Part shown: positions 8,195-13,923 of the stretch, piece by piece | How positions within the stretch are numbered: the first letter of the stretch is position 1 | Layout of the letters: the number at the start of each line of letters is the position of its first letter | Assembly (NCBI GenBank): GCA_964482055.1 | Contig: CAYZVX010000069.1 | Location: 1-13,923 of the forward strand | Source of the DNA: G020354085 sp964482055 | GTDB taxonomy: Bacteria > Pseudomonadota > Gammaproteobacteria > Acidiferrobacterales > Sulfurifustaceae | Reading direction: 5' to 3' | Length of the DNA: 13,923 nucleotides | Notes under the pieces: model-generated | The model's database searches: none | Told to the model about the DNA's origin: nothing | The model's input: only the letters and a program-made list of their open reading frames with translations | Position numbers and translations under genes: made by a program

Positions 8195-8903
8195 GTCCGA
8201 GATCTTCATCTTTCGTCACGCCCCGCACGAGGGACCCGGCTACTTCGCGGAATTCGCCGCACGCCACGGTTTGCGCACGCGCCTCATCCGCATCGATCAG
8301 CATGACCCGGTTCCCGAAAGCATAGCCCAGGCCTCCGCCCTGGTATTCATGGGCGGACCGATGAGCGTCAACGATCCGTTGCCGTGGATTCCCCAGGTTA
8401 CGCGCCTGATCGAGCAGGCGGTAGCGGCCGACAAGCCCGTGCTCGGGCATTGCCTCGGCGGGCAGCTCATCGCCAAGGCCCTGGGTGGCGTGGTCAGCGC
8501 GAATCCAGTCAAAGAGATCGGCTGGCTGCCGGTCGAGCGCGTCGACAACGATGCCGCGCGCGACTGGCTGGGCGAGCTGCCGGCGAGCTTCGAGGTGTTC
8601 CACTGGCATGGTGAAACCTTCTCGATCCCGCCCAGAGCCACGCGCATCCTCGCCTCGCGCGACTGCGCCAATCAGGCGTTCGTGATCGGCAAGACCCTGG
8701 CCATGCAGTGCCACATCGAGATGACGGCTGACATGGTGCGCGAATGGGCGCGCACCGGCGCCGATGAGATTGCCGCGGCGTGCGCCATGCCGACCGTGCA
8801 GGACGCCAGCGCCATGACCCGCGATCTCGACGCCCACATCGCGCGCCTGCAAGTAGCCGCCGAGAAGGTCTACGGCCGCTGGCTGCGCGGCCTCGCCGGG
8901 TAG
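8193..8903 (+). CDS. Class I glutamine amidotransferase, GMP synthase-like
   Basis: A stand-alone GATase1 domain of 236 residues that should release ammonia from glutamine or hydrolyse a related gamma-glutamyl bond. The nucleophile elbow is VLGHCLGGQLIAKALGG with Cys87. FHWHGETFSIP (136-146) is the usual substrate-side motif, and MQCHIEMT (171-178) supplies the catalytic His174 and Glu176. An oxyanion-side motif VFMGGPMSVND (51-61) is present. The synthase (PP-loop) domain of GuaA is absent, so this is not GMP synthase itself but the YfeJ-like family of unknown substrate. ATG 8193 lies inside the CATG that also starts the divergent protease. It is convergent with the cytochrome gene, 23 bases between stops. 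Confidence 0.9.
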   Translation: MSEIFIFRHAPHEGPGYFAEFAARHGLRTRLIRIDQHDPVPESIAQASALVFMGGPMSVNDPLPWIPQVTRLIEQAVAADKPVLGHCLGGQLIAKALGGVVSANPVKEIGWLPVERVDNDAARDWLGELPASFEVFHWHGETFSIPPRATRILASRDCANQAFVIGKTLAMQCHIEMTADMVREWARTGADEIAAACAMPTVQDASAMTRDLDAHIARLQVAAEKVYGRWLRGLAG

Positions 8904-8926
8904 CGGTCGGCGCACGCCTCCGCTTG

Positions 8927-9304
8927 CTACCTGGCGCTGGAGGGAAACCGGTAGAACTTGCCGTTCAGGTAGCGCACCACGTCGTCGACTTCCTCCGCAC
9001 CCCAATTAAGCTTCAGGTGCGTTGACCAGTGCACCGCCCAGCCGCGCAGGTCGGCGAGCGTCTTGGCGCGGCGCCGCTCGCGGATGTAAACCGTGCTCTC
9101 GTGGCAGGACGTGCAGTGATTCTCATAGAGGAGCTGCCCGCGCACTGGTGTCGAGGGCGGTTCGCTCGGCTGCACCTTCTTCTCGGAGCTGACCGCTTCC
9201 TTCACCGCCGCGGCCTTGCCATTGTCTGGTGCCGGCGCCGTCACGCTGGCGATCCCGGTGAGCGGCACCGCACACAGCGCCACCAGCAACACCCTGCGCA
9301 TCAT
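8927..9304 (-). CDS. Small exported monohaem c-type cytochrome
   Basis: About 125 residues from ATG 9304. The signal peptide is MMRRVLLVALCAVPLTGIAS, cut near SVTA/PAPD. An Ala/Lys/Pro/Ser linker (about 24-56) leads to a short cytochrome domain with one haem-attachment site, CTSCH (NHCTSCHES), then a helix with DVVRYLNGKFYRF at the C-terminus. No Met follows the CxxCH, so the sixth iron ligand is not the usual Met. Two His lie about 35-40 residues on, in AVHWSTHL. The start is chosen because GGGAG lies seven bases before the ATG-ATG pair; ATG 9325 is an alternative. A CATAAT (complement of 9332-9337) could be a -10. It follows the NHL gene on the same strand after 77 bases, so it may be part of the hydrogenase transcript or have its own promoter. 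Its partner is unknown. Confidence 0.85.
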   Translation of the reverse strand: MMRRVLLVALCAVPLTGIASVTAPAPDNGKAAAVKEAVSSEKKVQPSEPPSTPVRGQLLYENHCTSCHESTVYIRERRRAKTLADLRGWAVHWSTHLKLNWGAEEVDDVVRYLNGKFYRFPSSAR

Positions 9305-9381
9305 CGTCACGCTCCCTTTGGTCATTCCTGCATTATGCGGCATGGGCCAATAGTACACGGCTTAGCGCTGGCTCTGCCCGT

Positions 9382-10254
9382 TCACGGCAGGCGATACAGC
9401 ACGATGCGGTTGTTATAAGTATCGGCGATCCACACCCGCCCGCCGCGCGCCGTCACCCCTTCCGGCTTGCGCAGCTCGCCTGGCCCCGCGCCCGCCCGAC
9501 CGCTGCCGATCACCCACAGCCGCCGGTGCCCGGCATCGAAGATCTTGACCTGGTGGTTGTCCTGATCGGCCACGTACAGCCGGCCGTGCTCATCGAACGC
9601 CAGGTACTTCGGTTCATTGAATCCAAAACCCGCACCGGCCAGCGCGCGCAGCGGCTGCAGATCGCGGTCGAGGATGAGAATGCGGTCATTGCCGGAATCG
9701 GCCACGTACACGCGCCCCTCGGTATCGAACTCGACATCGTGTGGCCGGCGCAGCCTGAGGTCATGGCGCTCGGCCACGACTTTGCCGTCCATCAGCATGG
9801 CGATGTTGTCGCGCCCGACGCTCGTGACATACACGCGCCCGTCGGCTGCGGCCACCACGCCCTCCGGGCTCACGAACGGCCCGCGCCACTCCCCGACGCG
9901 CTGGCCGCCGCGGCCCTCGAGCGCATACAGCGCAATGCGGTTGTTGCCGCTGTCGGCTACGAGCAGCCGCCCCTGCGCATCGAGCGCCACGTCGTGCGGA
10001 CTGTTGAGCTCGCCGCGCCCGATCTCGCCCACGGTGGCGAGCGAATCGGCGTCCAGCACCTGGACCACGTCGTTGCCGAGATCGGCGACGTAGAGCAGCC
10101 GACCGTCCGGCGACAGCACGAGATCGTGCGGCTGGCGAAAGCTCGCGTTCGAGGCGCGCACGAGCTCCGGCGCCTGTGCCAGCGCGCCGCCAGTCACGCC
10201 AAGGAGCAGCAACGCCGCGCACGGCCCGATCGCCACGCGCAGACGGTCACGCAT
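9382..10254 (-). CDS. Exported NHL-repeat beta-propeller protein
   Basis: 290 residues. A signal peptide is clear: MRDRLRVAIGPCAALLLLGV followed by GGALA/QAPE (about residue 26), so the protein should be periplasmic. The rest is six NHL repeats of about 40 residues, each with a core such as RPHDVEFDTEGRVYVADSGN followed by NDRILILD. They begin QPHDLVLS, SPHDVALD, SPEGVVAA, RPHDVEFD, EPKYLAFD and KPEGVTAR, which makes a six-bladed propeller. There are no Cys in the mature part and no catalytic residues that I recognise, so binding or scaffold roles are likely. ATG 10254 has GGAGG six bases upstream and overlaps the end of the hydrogenase endopeptidase gene by eight bases, so it is translated with the hydrogenase operon. 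The link to hydrogen metabolism is inferred from this overlap only. Confidence 0.9.
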   Translation of the reverse strand: MRDRLRVAIGPCAALLLLGVTGGALAQAPELVRASNASFRQPHDLVLSPDGRLLYVADLGNDVVQVLDADSLATVGEIGRGELNSPHDVALDAQGRLLVADSGNNRIALYALEGRGGQRVGEWRGPFVSPEGVVAAADGRVYVTSVGRDNIAMLMDGKVVAERHDLRLRRPHDVEFDTEGRVYVADSGNDRILILDRDLQPLRALAGAGFGFNEPKYLAFDEHGRLYVADQDNHQVKIFDAGHRRLWVIGSGRAGAGPGELRKPEGVTARGGRVWIADTYNNRIVLYRLP

Positions 10255-10705
10255 GGGTCGCCTCCAGTTGCTCCTCGATCTCGGTGCTGACCGCAGCGAG
10301 CAGCGCCGGCAATGCTTCTTCCCCCGCGCTGCCATCCCCGGGTTCGATCTCGACACCGTACACCGCCAGGCACACCGGCCGCTCGCCCAGGGCAGCGGCG
10401 AGCGCGAGCGCCGCGCGCACGCCGAAACCGTGGCTCGACAACAGCGCCTGCGCCTGCGCGAGCTCCTGCGCCGCAAAGCGCCGCACCGTACCGGGTGCGG
10501 CGCCCGTCAGCATAGCGTCGATCAGGATCACCTGCGCCGCGCCGCGCCACTGCGCGAGCAGACCGGCACCCGGACGGTCGGCGGTGTGAAACTGCACGCG
10601 CGCGCCCCAGCGCGCGGCCGCTTCGCTTGTGCGCAGGCGCTCGATCGCCAGCCAGCCAATGCGATCCGCGCCGTAGGGTGACCCGATACCGATCACGCGC
10701 AGCAT
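10247..10705 (-). CDS. [NiFe] hydrogenase maturation endopeptidase
   Basis: HybD/HycI-family protease that removes the C-terminal peptide of the hydrogenase large subunit once the Ni-Fe site is in place. 152 residues from ATG 10705. The N-terminal motif is MLRVIGIGSPYGADRIGW. The likely nickel-sensing residues are Asp14, Asp63 (VILIDAM) and His92 (SSHGFGV). The family more often has GDDR where this protein has GADR; the second Asp is kept. ATG 10705 is chosen because GAGG lies five bases upstream and overlaps the hydA stop. A GTG at 10720 would add five residues. The gene lies directly behind hydA, the expected substrate, whose tail FLDLRVVRE after His423 is the probable cleaved peptide. Confidence 0.9.
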   Translation of the reverse strand: MLRVIGIGSPYGADRIGWLAIERLRTSEAAARWGARVQFHTADRPGAGLLAQWRGAAQVILIDAMLTGAAPGTVRRFAAQELAQAQALLSSHGFGVRAALALAAALGERPVCLAVYGVEIEPGDGSAGEEALPALLAAVSTEIEEQLEATHA

Positions 10706-10712
10706 CGCAACC

Positions 10713-12011
10713 TCATTCACGCACCACGCGCAGGTCGAGGAAATGCGTGGCGCAGGAGATGCACGGATCGTAGTTGCGGATCACCGTCTCGGCGCGCTGC
10801 CGCAGCTCGGCATCCGAGTGCGCGAGCCCGTATTCCATGAGCGAGGCACGTAAGTCTTCCTCGATGCGCGCCTGGTTCTGGCTCGTGGGCGGGACGATGC
10901 GCGCGCTCTTCACGCGCCCGTCGCCCGTGACCTCGTAGCGGTGCCACAGCACCCCGCGCGGCGCCTCGGTCGCGCCGTAACCCACGCCCGCGCGCGGGAT
11001 GAAGCTCGCCTTCGACGCGGCCGGCACACGGTAGCCGTCGAGCAGCCGGATCGCCTCGGTGAGCGCGATGAGAATCTCGACCGCGCGCGCCACGATGCTG
11101 TGGTACATGTTGCGCGAGGGAAAGACGATGCCCGTGGCATCGAGCGCGCGCGCGACCTCCGGCGGCAGCCGGTCAAGGTTGAGGTTCAGCCGCGCCAGCG
11201 GACCGACCAGATAAGGCTTGCCGTCATGCAGGCTGTACAGAGCGGTCGAATGCGGCACTTGCCGCTCGCGAAAGCGCTGCTCGTACTGCACCACGTCGAT
11301 ATCGAGCCCGGCGCTCGACACGAGCCGGCCGTCGTACATCGGGTAGTCGCGCGCGTGGCGCAGTGCCACGCACGTGAAGTCCTGATCGCTCGCCGGCAGC
11401 GGCAAGCGCGCCGTCCAGGCGAGCAGCGCCTGCGCCTGCGGCAGCGCCTCGCACAGGCGCGAGCGCAGCGCCGCAACCTCCTCGGCGGCCGGCGCGTGGT
11501 GAAAACCGCCCACGCACACCCCGACCGGATGCACTGAGCGCGCGCCGAACAGGCGAATCAGCTCGTTGCCCAGCGCCTGCAGCTTGAGGCCGCGGCGCAC
11601 CTCGTCCGGATGGCGCTGCGCCATGGCGATGACGTTGTCGAAGCCGAGGAAATCGGGTGCCGCGAGCAGGTGGATGTGCAGGGCGTGGGATTCGATCCAC
11701 TCCCCGCAGTACAGGACGCGACGCATCGCGCGCACCCACGGCCCGGGCTCGACGCCGAACGCTCGCTCGAGCGCCTGCACCGCGCTCATCTGGTAGGCCA
11801 CCGGGCAGATCCCGCAGATGCGCGCCACCAGATCCGGGACCTCGTGGGAGTCACGGCCCTCAAGGAACTTCTCGAAGTAGCGCGGCGGCTCGTAGATGCG
11901 CAGCCGCACCAGCTCGAGCTCGCCGCCGCGCACGCGCAGCTCGAGCGCGCCCTCGCCCTCGACGCGCGCGAGCACCGGCACGTTGATCTCGACCGTGCGC
12001 CCCTCGCTCAC
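10713..12011 (-). CDS. hydA: [NiFe] hydrogenase large (alpha) subunit, group 3b-like
   Basis: Carries the Ni-Fe(CN)2CO site of a cytoplasmic bidirectional NADP(H)-linked hydrogenase (sulfhydrogenase type), interconverting H2 with protons and electrons. 432 residues. The N-terminal Ni-ligand motif is ARICGICPVAYQMSA (Cys66, Cys69) and the C-terminal one is DPCISCATHFLDL (Cys417, Cys420, His423). Both Cys pairs are intact, so it should be active after processing. The nine-residue tail after His423 is the likely cleavage product. The motif wording and the hydG-hydD-hydA order favour group 3b over the HoxH/3d or membrane types. GTG 12011 overlaps the hydD stop by four bases (GTGA) with GAGG eight bases upstream, so translation is coupled. 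Confidence 0.95.
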   Translation of the reverse strand: MSEGRTVEINVPVLARVEGEGALELRVRGGELELVRLRIYEPPRYFEKFLEGRDSHEVPDLVARICGICPVAYQMSAVQALERAFGVEPGPWVRAMRRVLYCGEWIESHALHIHLLAAPDFLGFDNVIAMAQRHPDEVRRGLKLQALGNELIRLFGARSVHPVGVCVGGFHHAPAAEEVAALRSRLCEALPQAQALLAWTARLPLPASDQDFTCVALRHARDYPMYDGRLVSSAGLDIDVVQYEQRFRERQVPHSTALYSLHDGKPYLVGPLARLNLNLDRLPPEVARALDATGIVFPSRNMYHSIVARAVEILIALTEAIRLLDGYRVPAASKASFIPRAGVGYGATEAPRGVLWHRYEVTGDGRVKSARIVPPTSQNQARIEEDLRASLMEYGLAHSDAELRQRAETVIRNYDPCISCATHFLDLRVVRE

Positions 12012-12781
12012 AGGCGCAGCCTCACGCCGGTCTCGGCGAACTCCGGCGCGCCGGCGTTAATCGACAGGAAGCGGCGCGCCGCCTGCTCGGGCAGCAGCCC
12101 CAAGCCCTGCAAACGGCGCGCCAGCGCGTCGGCGTTGAGGCTCTCCGCCGGGCCATAACAGCCGTAGCAATCGCGCCCGAAGCGCGGGCACAGCGCACCG
12201 CAACCGGTGCGCGTCACCGGCCCCATGCAGGGCGTGCCCTTCGCGACCAGCACGCACACGGTCTGCGCGCGCTTGCATTCCAGGCACAACTTGTCGCGCT
12301 CCTCGAGCGGCGCCACGCCGAACAGCAGCGCGCGCAGCGCGGTGAGCACCTGCCGCCCGTTGACCGGGCAGCCCCAGAGCTCGAAGTCAACCTGGACGTG
12401 GCGCGCCACCGGGGTGGAGGTGTCGAGGCTCGCGATGTACTCGGGATGCGCGTAGATGGCGGCCGCCCAGTCGCGCGCATTGGCGAAGTTGCGCAGGGCC
12501 TGCAGGCCCCCGGCCGTGGCGCACGCCCCGATCGTCACGAGGTAGCGGCTGTTCTTGCGGATGCGCTGGATGCGCTCGATGTCCTCGGGCGTGACGAGCG
12601 AACCCTCGACAAAGGCGATGTCGACCGGCACGTCGGGATTCACCGGCCCGGCCTCGGCGAAATGTACGATATCGACGAGCGCGGCAAGCTCGAGCAGCCC
12701 CTCGCCGAGGTTAAGAAACGCGAGTTGGCAGCCGTCGCAGGAGGCGAACTTGTGAACGGCTATGCGCGGCTTGGGCTGCAT
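12008..12781 (-). CDS. hydD: [NiFe] hydrogenase small (delta) subunit, group 3b-like
   Basis: The electron-transfer subunit that pairs with HydA and passes electrons between the Ni-Fe site and HydG. 257 residues with 12 Cys suited to three [4Fe-4S] clusters. The proximal cluster uses FASCDGC (Cys15, Cys18), TIGACATAGG (Cys87) and LWGCPVNGR (Cys138). The C-terminal ferredoxin-like part has CLECK (166, 169), Cys176, Cys185, TGCGALC (194, 198) and CYGC (205, 208). No Tat signal is present, so the enzyme is cytoplasmic. ATG 12781 shares its A with the TGA stop of hydG, and AAGGGG lies five bases upstream. Longer readings of this frame to the right give only a shadow of hydG. Confidence 0.94.
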   Translation of the reverse strand: MQPKPRIAVHKFASCDGCQLAFLNLGEGLLELAALVDIVHFAEAGPVNPDVPVDIAFVEGSLVTPEDIERIQRIRKNSRYLVTIGACATAGGLQALRNFANARDWAAAIYAHPEYIASLDTSTPVARHVQVDFELWGCPVNGRQVLTALRALLFGVAPLEERDKLCLECKRAQTVCVLVAKGTPCMGPVTRTGCGALCPRFGRDCYGCYGPAESLNADALARRLQGLGLLPEQAARRFLSINAGAPEFAETGVRLRL

Positions 12782-13629
12782 CAGAACCCCTTCGTACCGA
12801 ACAACGATTTTATCGTTCCGTAGTGAAAAATCGGCCCGTCCTTGCAGACGAAGTGCCCGCCGATCTGGCAGTGGCCACACAGGCCGACAGCACAGTGCAT
12901 GCTGCGCTCCATGCTGAGCCAGATCGAACCCTCCGGCATGGCGCGCGCCAGGAGCTGCCGCACCGCAACCTGCATCATCGCCTCCGGCCCGCACAGCATC
13001 GCGATCGTGTGCCGCGGGTCGATCGCGATCTGGTCGAAGAGCTCGGTGACGCGCCCGACATGCCACGGCCACAGCGGCGCCCCGACGTTGGCGGCAATCA
13101 GCACCTGCGTGTCCGGCACGCGCGCCCATTCCTCGTAGCGGCTGCGCCAGATGAGATCTGCGCTGTGCTTGACGCCCTGCATGATGGTGAGCCGCCCGAA
13201 ACGGCTGCGCCGGCGCATCACGTAATTGATCACCGAAACCACCGGCGCGCAGCCCAAGCCTCCGGTGATGACCAGCACGTCCTGGCCTTCCGCCTGGCGC
13301 AGCGGCCAGCCGTGCCCGTAGGGACCGCGTACCCCGATGCGATCGCCGGCCTTGAGCTGCGCGAAGCCGCGCGTCACGCGCCCCACCTCGCGTATGGTGT
13401 GATCGAAAAGGCTCTCGTCCTCCGGATCGGAGACGATCGAGATCGGGATCTCGCCCACGCCGTAGAGGTAGAGCATGTTGAACTGCCCGGGCGCGAAGCG
13501 GTAGGCAGCGTGCTGCGCCGGATCGGTGAAGCGCAGGCGCAACGTAAAGATCGTGCTCGACTCCTGCACGCGTTCGACGACCTCCGCCTCGCGCGGCAGG
13601 TGCTCGGAACCAGCGGGTACGGATGCCAT
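12781..13629 (-). CDS. hydG: Hydrogenase gamma subunit, FAD/NAD(P)-binding oxidoreductase
   Basis: The diaphorase subunit that exchanges electrons between the iron-sulfur chain and NAD(P). 282 residues of the ferredoxin-NADP reductase/PyrK-like fold. A beta-barrel FAD domain (about 15-110) has RFAPGQFNMLYLYGVGEIPI then SIVSDP and GIRGPYGHGWP-type ends (here GVRGPYGHGWP). The nucleotide domain (115-225) has ITGGLGCAPVVSVINY and MLCGPEAMM. A C-terminal [2Fe-2S] site has Cys246, Cys251, Cys254 and Cys262 in HCAVGLCGHCQIGGHFVC. ATG 13629 has GAGGAG seven bases upstream, overlapping the stop of the preceding gene. In related operons HydG follows an iron-sulfur beta subunit (HydB); that gene is not in the window. 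Confidence 0.93.
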   Translation of the reverse strand: MASVPAGSEHLPREAEVVERVQESSTIFTLRLRFTDPAQHAAYRFAPGQFNMLYLYGVGEIPISIVSDPEDESLFDHTIREVGRVTRGFAQLKAGDRIGVRGPYGHGWPLRQAEGQDVLVITGGLGCAPVVSVINYVMRRRSRFGRLTIMQGVKHSADLIWRSRYEEWARVPDTQVLIAANVGAPLWPWHVGRVTELFDQIAIDPRHTIAMLCGPEAMMQVAVRQLLARAMPEGSIWLSMERSMHCAVGLCGHCQIGGHFVCKDGPIFHYGTIKSLFGTKGF

Positions 13630-13640
13630 GGCTTAGCTCC

Positions 13641-13923
13641 TCACGGCTCGAGCACGCCGTGGCGCGCGAACGCCGCGAGCAGCCGTTCGCAGTTCGCACG
13701 CACCGCCGCGCGCAGTGCCGCCGGGTCGCCAGCCGGCTGATCGACGTGCAGGCGGCCTTGCACGATGTCGCGCACCAGCTCCTCGACGATCGCGGCCGTA
13801 GTGCGTGTACCGTCGAGATAGGTGATAAGGCGCTCGGCGAACGCATCGAGCCCCATCGGCAGGTGGCGCACCGTGGCGACGTGGCCGAGGCCGGCGGCGG
13901 CCTGCGCGCGCGCCAGCGCGCTG
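13641..13923 (-). CDS. Methyltransferase-type protein, C-terminal regulatory domain (partial)
   Basis: The N-terminus lies beyond the right edge; 93 C-terminal residues are visible. They run SALARAQAAAGLGHVATVRH, then LDAFAERLITYLDGTRTTAA, then IVEELVRDIVQGRLHV and a last helix ending in RHGVLEP. The pattern of S/P-LAR-Q, V-LRH, LD..A..LL..LDGTR..AA.V..L resembles the C-terminal regulatory domain attached to some SAM-dependent class I methyltransferases (PF10119-like). No methyltransferase motif is visible because that part is outside. The stop is 11 bases before hydG and contains part of its ribosome binding site, so the two are co-transcribed. A substrate cannot be stated. It sits where the hydrogenase beta subunit would be expected. 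Confidence 0.6.
   Translation of the reverse strand, partial: SALARAQAAAGLGHVATVRHLPMGLDAFAERLITYLDGTRTTAAIVEELVRDIVQGRLHVDQPAGDPAALRAAVRANCERLLAAFARHGVLEP

Noticed and set aside
12782..13846. An N-terminal extension of the hydD frame to 612 residues
   Set aside because: It overlaps all of hydG in another frame with Arg/Ala-rich noise; ATG 12781 has a good ribosome binding site and starts the real small-subunit sequence.

Overview
The window is a GC-rich (about 65% by eye) piece of a proteobacterial chromosome. The best fit is a gamma- or betaproteobacterium, probably with chemolithotrophic or hydrogen metabolism. The basis is the xseB/ispA/dxs/folE2 gene set, Shine-Dalgarno-led genes with many GTG/TTG starts, signal peptides, an OmpW-like outer-membrane barrel (hence a Gram-negative cell), and a [NiFe] hydrogenase operon. 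I cannot name the genus from sequence alone.

Left part (1-7474): the conserved xseB-ispA-dxs isoprenoid cluster is present but split. xseB (100-348) is separated from ispA (3631-4524) by about 3.3 kb holding three genes: a decayed outer-membrane beta-barrel gene (407-1073, one TGA and one single-base frameshift), a convergent phosphoglucomutase gene pgm (1075-2721, minus), and a divergent small exported helical protein (2965-3462). ispA and dxs (4528-6414) sit three bases apart and supply farnesyl diphosphate and its precursor DXP. folE2 (6482-7474) follows and makes the first pterin intermediate from GTP. Its N-terminus carries an in-frame tandem repeat of 54 bp units, each containing a perfect palindrome. 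The dxs-folE2 spacer holds two overlapping, mutually exclusive inverted repeats.

Middle part (7475-9304): a retropepsin-like aspartic protease of the DTGA type (minus) and a GMP-synthase-like class I glutamine amidotransferase (plus) start head to head on the same CATG. A promoter-like sequence places the amidotransferase transcript start at its ATG. A small exported monohaem cytochrome c (minus) ends convergently with the amidotransferase.

Right part (9382-13923, all minus): a tightly packed operon read right to left. It holds the C-terminus of a methyltransferase-type protein with a regulatory domain, hydG (FAD/NAD(P)/[2Fe-2S] subunit), hydD (small subunit), hydA (large subunit) of a group 3b-like cytoplasmic [NiFe] hydrogenase, its maturation endopeptidase, and an exported six-repeat NHL beta-propeller protein. 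The junctions inside the operon overlap or are a few bases apart. The iron-sulfur beta subunit (HydB) expected next to HydG is not in the window; a methyltransferase-like gene occupies that place. The union of a cytoplasmic hydrogenase with an exported NHL propeller and a nearby exported cytochrome without a Met ligand is the least conventional gene context here. The repeat inside folE2 is the clearest unusual sequence structure.
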